In this document: positions 8,635-17,328 of the stretch, in pieces
Layout: each line of letters begins with the position of its first letter
How positions within the stretch are numbered: the stretch's first letter is position 1
Assembly: GCA_964577175.1 (NCBI GenBank)
Contig: CAZNYC010000003.1
Span: 7,341 to 71,340, forward strand
Length of the DNA stretch: 64,000 bases
Direction of reading: 5' to 3'
From: BS750m-G62 sp964577175
GTDB lineage: Bacteria; Planctomycetota; Phycisphaerae; FEN-1346
Program-made: the position numbers and the translations under genes
Notes under the pieces: model-generated
The model's input: the letters and a program-made list of their open reading frames with translations, nothing else
Database searches by the model: none
What the model was told of the DNA's origin: nothing

Positions 8635-10104
8635 TCACTCGGTCTCCTGTTTCAAGAGGCCGGCGAGGCGGCGGCACGCCGGATGCTGCGCGTGGCGTTG
8701 GCGGGCGGCGTCCAGCGCCGCGCGGGCGCCGTCGCGGTCGCCGGCGAGGAGCCGGGCCTCGCCCAGCAGGGCGTAGTCTTCGGCGCTGTCTTCCGCTTCG
8801 GCCAGGTGCTTGGCCAGGGCGAGGGCTTCGTCGGTATCGTCCCGCTGCATGATGAGCACGCGAACGAGAGGGCGGACGGCCGTGGGCCGGCCGGGGTCGA
8901 GATCCACTGCTTTTCGCAGCATCGCCTCGGCCTCGTCGAACTTGCCGAGGATCATCAGCACGACGCCCGTGTTCTGAAGGGCCTGGGGACTGCCCGGCCG
9001 CAGACGCAGCACCTCCCGGCAAAAGTGGAGCGCCTGCCGGGGCCGGCGCGTGGCCATATAGAGGCCGGCCAGCGACCGTCGGCAATCCGGGTCCGTGGGG
9101 TCGAGGCTGACGGCCCGTCGCCACAGGGCTTCGGCCTTGCCGAGTCGCCGGTGACCGGCGTACAGGCGGCCTGCCTTGGTCAGCGTCCACGCGAGGACCC
9201 GATGGGGACGGTCGTTGCGTTGCTGTGCGGCGCGGCGGCGCGAGTCCACCACCTTGTTCTCTTGGGCCCGGAATCGCTGGAACTCCTCGCGAAACTCGGC
9301 GGCCTTCTCGGCGTTGCCGAGCCGGGCGTGGGCCTGCATCAGTGTATAGGCCGGCCGGGAATCCTCCGGCAAGAGACGGCGGGCCTGCAGAGACGCCTCG
9401 ACGGCCTTCTGAAAGTCGCCGTTCTGGAGGTACGCCTTGCCGAGGTCCAGCCAGAACGATCCCTTGTCCGGGTTGCGGGCGGCCTGCTGCTCCAGGGAGG
9501 CGACGGCCTCCTGCGTTCGGCCCAACGCCAGAAGGACGCGCCCGTGTCGCCAGTACACGCCGGGCAGGTCGGGGTTCATCTGCTTGGCCTTGCGCCACAA
9601 CTCCTCGGCCTTGTCGTATTCCTCCCGGTCCATGGCGACCATGCCGAGACCGTGGTAGATGTCCGCCCGGTCGGGTTTGCGCTCCAGGCACTTGTGCCAC
9701 CATTGGACGGCCTCCTCGGTGTTGCCGAACTGCTGGTGGAGGCCGCCCATCAGGGCGATGGGGTCGGAACTGTTCGGGAACTCTTCCATGAGGTGCCGGA
9801 CGATCTCGAAGCACTCGTCGATGATCGCCTGGGTTTCAGGGTCCTGCAGGTCCTCCGCCGCGCGTTGCGTGGCGCGGCCTTTTGGCCCGCGCCGCCGGCC
9901 GCCTCCGCGATTGGCCGCGGAACGGTCGCCGCCCCGGTCGCCCAGCAAGGTCGCGCAAGGCGCAAGACTTGCCGCCACCGTCGCGAGGAAGAACAGGGCG
10001 GCCAAGAGTACGGCCGCCGCGGACCGCCGGGACCCACGCGGCGCGCACCGCCTCCGTGACACGGCTGCAAACGGCACACGCGATGTGTCACCCTGCCGAG
10101 GCAT
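8635..10104 (-). CDS. Exported TPR-repeat protein, second copy
   Basis: This 489-residue protein starts at ATG 10104. A basic N-terminus precedes a hydrophobic segment (AAAVLLAALFFLATVAASLA, about residues 29-48). After a charged Arg/Gly-rich linker, TPR units run from about residue 95 to the end (SDPIALMGGLHQQFGNTEEA, ADIYHGLGMVAMDREEYDKA, PQALQNTGVVLMILGKFDEA). It resembles the TPR protein at 5406-6854 in size, topology and position directly before a CRTAC1 gene. The stop is one base before the GTG of the CRTAC1 gene. It probably acts as a protein-binding scaffold outside the cytoplasm. No catalytic motif is visible. Confidence 0.88.
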   Translation of the reverse strand: MPRQGDTSRVPFAAVSRRRCAPRGSRRSAAAVLLAALFFLATVAASLAPCATLLGDRGGDRSAANRGGGRRRGPKGRATQRAAEDLQDPETQAIIDECFEIVRHLMEEFPNSSDPIALMGGLHQQFGNTEEAVQWWHKCLERKPDRADIYHGLGMVAMDREEYDKAEELWRKAKQMNPDLPGVYWRHGRVLLALGRTQEAVASLEQQAARNPDKGSFWLDLGKAYLQNGDFQKAVEASLQARRLLPEDSRPAYTLMQAHARLGNAEKAAEFREEFQRFRAQENKVVDSRRRAAQQRNDRPHRVLAWTLTKAGRLYAGHRRLGKAEALWRRAVSLDPTDPDCRRSLAGLYMATRRPRQALHFCREVLRLRPGSPQALQNTGVVLMILGKFDEAEAMLRKAVDLDPGRPTAVRPLVRVLIMQRDDTDEALALAKHLAEAEDSAEDYALLGEARLLAGDRDGARAALDAARQRHAQHPACRRLAGLLKQETE

Positions 10105-10336
10105 CCTGCGACAGCCCGATTTGCCGATGGCAGGTCCGTACCCCGCCGGAAGATGTGAGTCCGGCTACCGGGGGCCTTCGGACGTGAATTCCACGTGAAG
10201 CCTAACACCAAAACGGGGGTCTGTCAAGCGCCCCGGGGCGGAAAACTGCGGTTTCAACAGCCTTGGCCGGAGTCGTCCGAGGTGAGTTTCATGAAGCGGC
10301 CTGCGCGGTGCCTGGTCGTGGGCACCGGGCATCGAT

Positions 10337-10362
10337 CGCGGCGGCCAAGACCGGCCGCCGCG
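10337..10362 (-). terminator. GC-rich hairpin downstream of the TPR-CRTAC1 fusion gene
   Basis: A perfect 10-bp stem, CGCGGCGGCC with GGCCGCCGCG, has a 6-base loop. It lies just past the end of the minus-strand gene. There is no T-tract, so it is only a weak candidate for an intrinsic terminator; it may also act as an mRNA 3'-end stabiliser. Confidence 0.35.
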
Positions 10363-10394
10363 CAGCCTTGCAGGGCGGAGAGCCTGCACGGACG

Positions 10395-10419
10395 GCCGGG
10401 AGACCCGCCGCGCACAACG
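10395..10419. repeat. REP-family palindromic repeat copy
   Basis: This copy reads GCCGGGAGACCCGCCGCGC followed by ACAACG. The segment GACCCGCCGCGCACAACG recurs exactly at 40733-40750. It belongs to the intergenic palindrome family whose best copy is at 60957-60984. Confidence 0.6.
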
Positions 10420-10439
10420 TGCCGTCGTCGTACCCGCCG

Positions 10440-13400
10440 CTACCGTTCGAACACATGTCGCGTGTTGTACTGCCGACGGTAGGCGCGGGTCTCGGGCGTC
10501 TCCGGGTAGCGCTCATCGGGACCGTACGGGTACCGGCTCATCCCATGGAACGGCAGCGGGCCGACGGTGTCCGGAAACGCCGTGTACAGGTCCATGTCTT
10601 TGCAGTAACTGTCGGTCTTGAGGATGAAGGAGCGCCGCCAGCCCTCGGGCACCGGACCGAACGCCTCGACGGGGTAGCGCAGCGTGACCTCGTCGCCCGG
10701 GCCGAGTATGGCGTAGCGGTCGTCCGTGCGGCGGACGAGGTCCGTCACCGGCCCGTAGCGGGTGTAGGCACCCGTCATGAGTTTGAAGGGGGCGGAGGTA
10801 TCGACGTTCTCGTAATCGTACAGATTCGGGTGCCGGCCGTCGGGCGAGTACTCGCGCGGGAAGCCCAGGAAGTGCAGGTCCGCCGACCGGGCCGCGACCA
10901 GCGTCACGCGCACGGGCGGATCCTCCTCGTGGACGATCAGGACGAGGCGGTCCCAGTAAACCTCCATGTTGCTTGCGATTCGCAGCCGCCGGTCGCCGGG
11001 GCGAACCTTGCCCGTTACCTCCAGCGTCATCATGTGCCGGATACCGGCCGGGTAGCCGACTTCGCGGAAGAGTTCGACCCACCGGCCGTCGCGCCGGACG
11101 TAAAGGCTGGGCGCCTTCGCCCGCCGCCCGGCCTGGTGCGCGGCGTAGTTCGTGGACGAGTACCCATACTCGACCCACCCATGGGCGAGCAGCACGAGCC
11201 GGGCTCCCGCCGGCACGCGGGCCAAGCGGTCGCCGAAGTCGAGTTCCACGAAGTGGTCCTCGGCCAGACCCATGAACCGACGGTCGGGCGTGGTCGCGCC
11301 CGCGTACCGCCGGTCGACGCGCCGAAGGCGGTCCGTCACGTCCCGGCCGCGATGGTCCACCGCCCGGATAGGCGCGATCGGGTCCCGGTAACAGAAGACC
11401 TCGAAATCGGGCGGGTCGGCCCGGATGGCCATCATCTCGTTCGGGACCGCGTGCGTGCCCGCGGGATGGTCGACGGCGAGGAGGGTCGCCTCGTCCAGGT
11501 ACGAGATCTCCTCGAGCGGCTCGGTGACCTGGAGGACGTAGTCCCCTCCCTTGGGCGCGAGGTCCGGCACGGGCACGTACTCCGTGGGGTCCGGCGTCGC
11601 GTACGTGTTCGGCGCGACCCAGTACCCCACGCCGCCCACGCCGGCGAAGTCCGAGACGAACGCAAACCGCTCGCCGGTCCAGGCGAACAGGCACGGGCAC
11701 GATGAGGTCTTCCGCGACAGTTCCACGACCCGGGCCACGCGGTCGCCGGGCAGTTCCAGTTCCGACTGGAGGACGGCGTCCGGCCAGACGACCCGCAGCC
11801 AGTCGACCCGCGTGTACGGGCCCAGGCCGGCGTGGATGCGCAAGGGCGGCATGGCGACCGGCCCGGCGCACCCCCCCACCCGGTACTGCTGGAACACGCG
11901 GCCGGTCTTGACTTCCACCCGGGCCCCGATGGCGGAGGCGTTGGAGCGCGTCTTCTGGTCCCGGCCTCGGGTGCCCCGTGCGTCGATGGCAATCCAGTGC
12001 CCGCCTTCCGTCACGTTCCGGATGAGACGCAGCGGCCGGCCGGCACAGGCAAGCAGCAGGTCGCAGCGCCCGTCGCCGGTCATGTCCGCCGCCACGCAAC
12101 TGGCCGGCCCGCCCGTCTCGACGGCCGCCAGCAGGTGACCGGGATCGGCCCGGTCGGCCCGCCGGAACCGGTCGCGCGGCCAATCGTTGACGAGCAGCAC
12201 GAGCCCGCGGGTGCCGTCGTCGCGATGGGCGTCGGCGATGACGAGGTCCAGATCGCCGTCGTTGTCGAGGTCCGCGAACTGCCCCCCCGTGCCGCCCAGT
12301 CCCCCGTGACGGGCGGCGAAGTCGGCGTCGCGCTCGAACCGCATGCCCGAGACGTTGCGGTACAGCGTCACCCGGTCGCCTGTGAAGACGAGGACGTCGC
12401 GGTCGCCGTCCTTGTCCGGATCGCCCGTCGTGGCGCCGACGACGCCGGCGGCGTCGAGACCGGTCGCATCCGCCTCGGCCGCGTTGTAGACGCCCCCCCG
12501 GTCGTTGACGAGGATGATGGGCGGCCGCCCATCCGCCGGGAAGACCGCCAGGTCGAGGTCGCGGTCATCGTCGAAGTCGTCGTAGACGGCGGTGGCGACG
12601 GGGCCGGCGTCCGGCCCCAGGCCGAGGGCGCCTGCCACGTCGGTGAACGTACCGTTGCGGTTGTTGTTGTGGAGGCCGGAGGCGGCCGCCTTGCTCTCTC
12701 CACCCGCCGGGACCGAACCGGCCGCCAGGCGAAGGGCCAGAAGGTCCAGGTCGCCGTCGCTGTCCAGGTCGACCATCCGCGCGCCGATGGTCAGGCAGTT
12801 GGCCCCGGCAACGCCGTCCGGCGTGGCGGCGGCGAATCGGCCGGCGCCGTCGTTCGTCATTAGCACATCCGGCCCCGCCCGGCCGAGCCACAGGTCCGGG
12901 TCGCCGTCGTTATCAACGTCGCCGAAACACGGCGAGACGCCACGGGCGCCGAGGGCCGGGCCCGCCTCGAACCCGCCGGCGCCGTCGTTCAGCCAGAGGC
13001 GGACGGCCCCGTCCGCTCCGGCGGCGGTGACGCACACGTCCAGGTCACCGTCGCCGTCGACGTCCTCGACGGCAAGGCCGGGCAGCGCCACCGTGCCGCC
13101 GCCCCACTCCCAGGCCTGGACCGCGGGACCGAAGGTCTGGACGTCGGGCGAGAAAACAACCCGCTGCGGGCCCGGCCGCCTCGGCACAGGCAGGGGCAGG
13201 CTGTCCGGCCCGAGCACGCGATAGTATCGGCCGGCCATGCCGTACGTCTTCTGGACCACGTGGCTGCCGCCGCTGAGTTCCGCCTCGTTCAGGACCTTGA
13301 AGCGGCGGAACAGGACCATCGCCTCCTTCGGCTTGCCCGTTCGCCGGTACAGCAGGGCCAGGCGATAGATGGCGGAAACGAAACCGGGATCGAGGTCCAG

Positions 13401-13988
13401 GACCCGTTCGAGCATCTTGAGGCCCTCGTCGTTTCGCCCGAGGCCGAGGAGGGTCTCGGCCACTTTGTACGCCACGTACGGCGAGTCGGGGTCCGCGTCG
13501 AGGACGGCCCGGAAGTGTTCAAGGGCCTCGGCGTCGTTGCCTTCGTGCTGCTCGAGCAATCCAAGGCAGAACCGCGCGTGGCGGTGGCCGGGATGGGCCT
13601 CGAGTATCTCGGCAAACACCTGCCGAGCCTTGCGCAGGCGCTCCTCGGCCCGCTCCTGGCCGTGCAGGTTGAAATACGCCAGGCCGAGGTTGAACCGGGC
13701 GGGTGTCCAGCCGGGCGCGACGTCCAACACCTGCACGAAGGCGGCCGCCGCCTTGGCGTACGCGTACTGCTCCATCAGGGCGCAGCCGCGGTTGAAGGTC
13801 GCCAGGGCTTTGGCCTGACCCTCAGTGAGGCCGGAACGTTCTGCCGCCGGTCCGTCGTCAGCGGGAATCGCGACTGGGTCTGCCCACGCCACAACGACAG
13901 CGGCCGCGAGCAGTACAAAGCCTGAGGGCCGGACGCCGCCCGCCCTCCCCTCGTCCCGCGGCGTACAGGGTGGCTCGTTGGCGAGCAT
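10440..13988 (-). CDS. TPR-CRTAC1 fusion protein with a further large C-terminal domain
   Basis: The protein has 1182 residues from ATG 13988. This start is preceded by GGAGGGAG at good spacing and begins a signal peptide (segment FVLLAAAVVVAWADP); a longer frame upstream lacks this support. Residues about 45-245 are TPR units. Residues about 295-630 are FG-GAP/VCBS blades with D-x-D-x-D-G-D loops. Residues about 660-760 are a UnbV/ASPIC-like domain. Residues about 765-1182 form a separate domain that I cannot name, rich in aromatic residues (SSCPCLFAWTGERFAFVSDF, NMEVYWDRLVLIVHEED). It joins in one chain, in the same order, the TPR and CRTAC1 modules that are separate genes directly downstream. 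It is predicted to be secreted; the role is unknown. Confidence 0.9.
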   Translation of the reverse strand: MLANEPPCTPRDEGRAGGVRPSGFVLLAAAVVVAWADPVAIPADDGPAAERSGLTEGQAKALATFNRGCALMEQYAYAKAAAAFVQVLDVAPGWTPARFNLGLAYFNLHGQERAEERLRKARQVFAEILEAHPGHRHARFCLGLLEQHEGNDAEALEHFRAVLDADPDSPYVAYKVAETLLGLGRNDEGLKMLERVLDLDPGFVSAIYRLALLYRRTGKPKEAMVLFRRFKVLNEAELSGGSHVVQKTYGMAGRYYRVLGPDSLPLPVPRRPGPQRVVFSPDVQTFGPAVQAWEWGGGTVALPGLAVEDVDGDGDLDVCVTAAGADGAVRLWLNDGAGGFEAGPALGARGVSPCFGDVDNDGDPDLWLGRAGPDVLMTNDGAGRFAAATPDGVAGANCLTIGARMVDLDSDGDLDLLALRLAAGSVPAGGESKAAASGLHNNNRNGTFTDVAGALGLGPDAGPVATAVYDDFDDDRDLDLAVFPADGRPPIILVNDRGGVYNAAEADATGLDAAGVVGATTGDPDKDGDRDVLVFTGDRVTLYRNVSGMRFERDADFAARHGGLGGTGGQFADLDNDGDLDLVIADAHRDDGTRGLVLLVNDWPRDRFRRADRADPGHLLAAVETGGPASCVAADMTGDGRCDLLLACAGRPLRLIRNVTEGGHWIAIDARGTRGRDQKTRSNASAIGARVEVKTGRVFQQYRVGGCAGPVAMPPLRIHAGLGPYTRVDWLRVVWPDAVLQSELELPGDRVARVVELSRKTSSCPCLFAWTGERFAFVSDFAGVGGVGYWVAPNTYATPDPTEYVPVPDLAPKGGDYVLQVTEPLEEISYLDEATLLAVDHPAGTHAVPNEMMAIRADPPDFEVFCYRDPIAPIRAVDHRGRDVTDRLRRVDRRYAGATTPDRRFMGLAEDHFVELDFGDRLARVPAGARLVLLAHGWVEYGYSSTNYAAHQAGRRAKAPSLYVRRDGRWVELFREVGYPAGIRHMMTLEVTGKVRPGDRRLRIASNMEVYWDRLVLIVHEEDPPVRVTLVAARSADLHFLGFPREYSPDGRHPNLYDYENVDTSAPFKLMTGAYTRYGPVTDLVRRTDDRYAILGPGDEVTLRYPVEAFGPVPEGWRRSFILKTDSYCKDMDLYTAFPDTVGPLPFHGMSRYPYGPDERYPETPETRAYRRQYNTRHVFER

Positions 13989-14173
13989 GGGAATCGGTCT
14001 CCCTCCACGATATGGCAAGGCGGACGTGCTTTCGGGTCCTCGGTACCCGCTGCCTGGACCAAGGATATGGTAACAACCGGCAAGGTCGTTGGCCAGTTCC
14101 ATCCCGCACACAGACCGCGTCGTGCAAAAGCGGTCTTCTGTTGGCGGCGCATGCAGATATGGTGTCTTCAGCG
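13989..14173. other. Upstream region of the fusion gene, no gene seen
   Basis: Together with the adjoining PEP-CTERM remnant, this makes a 517-bp stretch without an intact gene. Bases 13989-14173 should carry the promoter of the minus-strand fusion gene. Frames here (including an in-frame N-terminal extension of the fusion gene) lack a signal peptide or ribosome-binding site and are taken as non-coding. Confidence 0.5.
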
Positions 14174-14505
14174 TCAGCCGCGCCGGGCACTCCGCCGCCG
14201 GAGCAGCACACCCAGTCCGCCGGAGGCCGGCAAGGGAAGGGTGACGGGCTCAGGGACGGCCGTCCCTCCCGAGTCGCCATCGTAAACGGCGACGAGCGGC
14301 CGGCCCGTCGTGTCGATGAGCCCCCTCGGCAATCCACCCCGACGCCAGGTCGGCGGCGTAGCGGTCGCGGTAGGGGTGGATACAGGCCTTGCCCGGGGCG
14401 GGCGGTCGGTACGAGGCCCTCACCCGCGCGGACGGCGGCCACCCGAGTCCCCTGGGGTGCTTTTGCCTTTCCTCCAGCCGAATCCCGAAACAGGAAGTCG
14501 CGGCG
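14174..14505 (-). pseudogene. Degraded C-terminal remnant of a PEP-CTERM anchored protein
   Basis: Reading the minus strand back from the TGA at 14174-14176, the last 30 or so codons encode a textbook PEP-CTERM tail: VPEPVTLPLPASGGLGVLLR followed by basic residues. That is the VPEP motif, a short hydrophobic segment and an Arg cluster. The tail frame continues upstream as LIDTTGRPLVAVYDGDSGG. There, near a run of five Gs (about 14331), coding character moves to another frame (CIHPYRDRYAADLASGWIAE), and further up possibly to a third. No start codon or N-terminal domain remains. The stop of the phosphoketolase gene marks the other end. A recent frameshift or an assembly error could also explain part of this. 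Confidence 0.55.
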
Positions 14506-16872
14506 CTACTCGCGCTGCCATTTCCAATTTCGGATCTCCGGCATGTCCTGCCCGTGCGTGCGGATGTACGCCTTGTGCTCGATCAGTTTATCGCGGATCC
14601 ACTGCTTGGCGTAGGCGGCCTTGGAACCGAGTTTGGGCACGCGGTCGATCACGTCGCCCACCAGGTGGAAGCGGTCGAGGTCGTTCATGACCACCATGTC
14701 GAACGGCGTGGTCGTGGTGCCCTCTTCTTTGTAGCCGCGCACGTGCAGATGAGCGTGGTTGGTGCGACGATAGGTCAGACGGTGGATCAGGTACGGGTAG
14801 CCGTGGTAGGCGAAGATGATCGGCTTGTCGCGCGTGAAGAGGTCGTCGAACTCGCGGTCCGACAGGCCGTGCGGATGCTCGCTTTCGGCCTGCAGCGTCA
14901 TCAGGTCGACGACGTTGACCACGCGGACCTTCAGGTCGGGGAACAGGTCGCGCATCAGGTCGACCGCCGCCAGCGTTTCCATGGTCGGCACGTCCCCGCA
15001 ACAGGCCATGACGACGTCGGGCTCGCCGCCGCGATCGTTGGAGGCCCACTCCCAGATGCCCACGCCCGCCGTGCAGTGCTTCACGGCGGCGTCCATGTCG
15101 AGCCACTGGACCTGCGGCTGCTTTCCGGCCACGATGACGTTGATGTAGTCGCGGCTCCGCAGGCAATGGTCGGTCACCGAGAGCAGCGTGTTGGCGTCGG
15201 GCGGCAGGTAGACGCGGATGATGTCGGCCTTCTTGTTGACCACCAGGTCGATGAAGCCCGGGTCCTGGTGGGTGAAGCCGTTGTGGTCCTGCCGCCACAC
15301 GTGGCTCGTGAGCAGGTAATTCAGCGAGGCGATGGGCCGCCGCCACGGAATGTCGCCGGTGACCTTCAGCCACTTGGCATGCTGGTTGAACATCGAGTCG
15401 ACGATATGGATGAACGCTTCGTAGCAGTTGAAGAAGCCGTGCCGCCCGGTCAGGAGGTACCCCTCCAGCCAGCCTTGGCAGAGGTGCTCGCTGAGGACCT
15501 CCATCACCCGGCCGTCGGGCGACATGTTTTCGTCGCCGTCGGCGATCTCGGCCATCCAGGTGCGGCTATCGGCGTCGAAGACCGCCGACCAGCGGTTCGA
15601 TTGGGTCTCGTCGGGGCTCATGATGCGAAAGTTGCGTTGCCCGGCGTTCAGTTTCATCACGTCGCGGATGAACGTGCCCTGGACGCGGGTGGCCTCGGCC
15701 GTGCTGGCCCCCGGCTGCGGCACGTCGACCGCGTAGTCGCGGAAATCGGGCAACCGGAGGTCCTTCCGCAGCAGCCCGCCGTTGGCGTGCGGGTTGGCCC
15801 CCATGCGCCGGTTGCCTTTGGGGGGCAGTTCGGCCAACGCCGGGTTCAGGCAGCCGTCCTTGTCGAAAAGTTCCTCGGCGCGGTAACTCCTCATCCAGGC
15901 TTCCAGGTCGCCGATGTGCTCCGGGTCCTGGTGCAGCCCCGAGAGCGGCACCTGGTGCGAGCGGAACGTCCCTTCGATGCGTTTGCCATCGACTTCCTTC
16001 GGGCCGGTCCAGCCCTTGGGGGTGCGGAGGACGATCATCGGCCAGGCGGGGCGATCGGGCACCCCCTTGCCGCTGCGGGCCTTTTTCTGAATCGCGGCGA
16101 TCTTGTCCACGGCCGTGTCGAGCGTTTCGGCCATCCTGCGGTGCATGGCCCCGGGCTCGCGGCCCTCGACGACCATCGGTTCGTACCCGTAGCCGCGGAA
16201 GAGTTGGTCGAGTTCGTCGGGACGGATGCGGGCCAGCACGGTGGGACCCGCAATCTTGTAACCGTTCAGGTGCAACACCGGTAGGACGGCGCCGTCGCGG
16301 GCGGGGTTGAGGAACTTGTTCGAGTGCCAACTCGCGGCCATGGGCCCGGTCTCGGCTTCGCCGTCACCGACCACGCACAGGACCAGCAGGTCCGGATTGT
16401 CGAACGCCGCGCCGAAGGCGTGGGCCAGGCTGTAGCCGAGTTCGCCGCCCTCGTGGATCGAGCCGGGCGTCTCCGGGGCCACGTGGCTGGGCACGCCGCC
16501 GGGAAACGAAAACTGCTTGAACAGCCGCTTCAGCCCCGATGCGTCCTGGGGGATGTCCGGGTAAACCTCGCTGTAGGTGCCCTCGAGGTAGGTATTGGCC
16601 ACCAGGCCCGGACCGCCGTGGCCGGGACCAGTAACGAAGATGGCGTCGAGGCCGCGCTGCTTGATGACGCGGTTCATGTGGACGTAGAGGAAGTTCAGGC
16701 CCGGGGTGGTGCCCCAGTGGCCGAGCAGGCGGGGCTTGATGTGCTCTCTCCGGAGGGGTTCCCTCAGCAGGGGATTATCCATCAGGTAGATCTGGCCGAC
16801 GCTAAGGTAGTTCGCGGCCCGCCAGTAGGCGTCCATCTTCTGAAGCAGGTCGTCGCTGAGGGGGCTGGCCAT
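14506..16872 (-). CDS. xfp: Xylulose-5-phosphate/fructose-6-phosphate phosphoketolase
   Basis: The 788-residue enzyme splits xylulose 5-phosphate or fructose 6-phosphate with phosphate into acetyl phosphate plus glyceraldehyde 3-phosphate or erythrose 4-phosphate, using thiamine diphosphate. It acts in the cytoplasm. The N-terminus ([18 protein letters not shown]) and [25 protein letters not shown] and the ThDP motif GDGEAETGP (about residue 172) with LHLNGYKI are all family hallmarks. The length is normal. I chose ATG 16872 because AGGGGA lies just upstream and the protein then starts like known members; a GTG 33 bases earlier is less likely. It stands alone, and a class I aldolase lies 47 kb away. 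Which sugar phosphate it prefers cannot be told. Confidence 0.97.
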   Translation of the reverse strand: MASPLSDDLLQKMDAYWRAANYLSVGQIYLMDNPLLREPLRREHIKPRLLGHWGTTPGLNFLYVHMNRVIKQRGLDAIFVTGPGHGGPGLVANTYLEGTYSEVYPDIPQDASGLKRLFKQFSFPGGVPSHVAPETPGSIHEGGELGYSLAHAFGAAFDNPDLLVLCVVGDGEAETGPMAASWHSNKFLNPARDGAVLPVLHLNGYKIAGPTVLARIRPDELDQLFRGYGYEPMVVEGREPGAMHRRMAETLDTAVDKIAAIQKKARSGKGVPDRPAWPMIVLRTPKGWTGPKEVDGKRIEGTFRSHQVPLSGLHQDPEHIGDLEAWMRSYRAEELFDKDGCLNPALAELPPKGNRRMGANPHANGGLLRKDLRLPDFRDYAVDVPQPGASTAEATRVQGTFIRDVMKLNAGQRNFRIMSPDETQSNRWSAVFDADSRTWMAEIADGDENMSPDGRVMEVLSEHLCQGWLEGYLLTGRHGFFNCYEAFIHIVDSMFNQHAKWLKVTGDIPWRRPIASLNYLLTSHVWRQDHNGFTHQDPGFIDLVVNKKADIIRVYLPPDANTLLSVTDHCLRSRDYINVIVAGKQPQVQWLDMDAAVKHCTAGVGIWEWASNDRGGEPDVVMACCGDVPTMETLAAVDLMRDLFPDLKVRVVNVVDLMTLQAESEHPHGLSDREFDDLFTRDKPIIFAYHGYPYLIHRLTYRRTNHAHLHVRGYKEEGTTTTPFDMVVMNDLDRFHLVGDVIDRVPKLGSKAAYAKQWIRDKLIEHKAYIRTHGQDMPEIRNWKWQRE

Positions 16873-17328
16873 GGGCGGTTCCCCTTTCCGTTCGGGAGGA
16901 GACACCCTTCACGGTAGCAACCCTCGTGCCCCGCATTCAACCCCTGCCGCTGATTAGTACGACATCGCTAACCCATGCGCGGCGGGGCTCTGTAGCCACT
17001 GTGCTTAACGCGACCGGCCTGCGGTGGGCGGCGGGTGCCCCTCGGCTCTGCTCGGCGCAGGCTCCGACCTGCCGCGCTCGAGTCGGCGTCGTCGTGCCGG
17101 GTGATGTGCGGCCTGCACCTCCCTCTGAAATTACACACAACAAGTTACGCTACTGCCTCGCTCCGGGCGTCGCCGGCCGGCACAGGCTTGAGGAACTTGC
17201 ATGAATGACGTACAGATTTCTTCTTGTTCCTGCCCCGAACCGGGCGTATGGTAAACGGTGCCGCGGTGCGTGGGCGGGCGGCGGACCGCCCTGCCCCGTT
17301 CTCCCGGCCGGCGGAGCGAGGTTTCTCC
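16873..17328. other. Divergent intergenic region between phosphoketolase and the MoxR operon
   Basis: These 456 bp lie between two divergent genes and must carry both promoters. The short frames here have poor codon character and no ribosome-binding sites. A sigma-70-like box pair for the rightward operon is listed separately at 17224-17252. I found no clear operator palindrome; 17055-17110 is GC-rich but without a strong stem. Confidence 0.5.
17224..17252 (+). promoter_or_regulatory. Candidate sigma-70-type promoter of the MoxR/VWA operon
   Basis: TTGTTC (17224-17229) and TATGGT (17247-17252) are separated by exactly 17 bases, 77 bases before the chosen start at 17329. The match to consensus is partial (4 of 6 bases in each box). 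The call rests on position and spacing only. Confidence 0.25.

Larger units (their letters stand above)
10105..10439. other. Intergenic region with one strong hairpin and one REP-family repeat
   Basis: These 335 bp separate the TPR-CRTAC1 fusion gene from the next TPR gene on the same strand. No open frame here has coding character. The region holds a 10-bp stem (10337-10346 pairing with 10353-10362, loop AAGACC), about 78 bp past the stop of the fusion gene. A REP-family copy lies at 10395-10419. The part next to the TPR gene start (10105-10230) should contain its promoter, but I could not pick convincing boxes. Confidence 0.6.

Noticed and set aside
16926..17204. 92-codon frame in the phosphoketolase/MoxR intergenic region
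   Set aside because: No ribosome-binding site, no domain, and codon use unlike the neighbouring genes.
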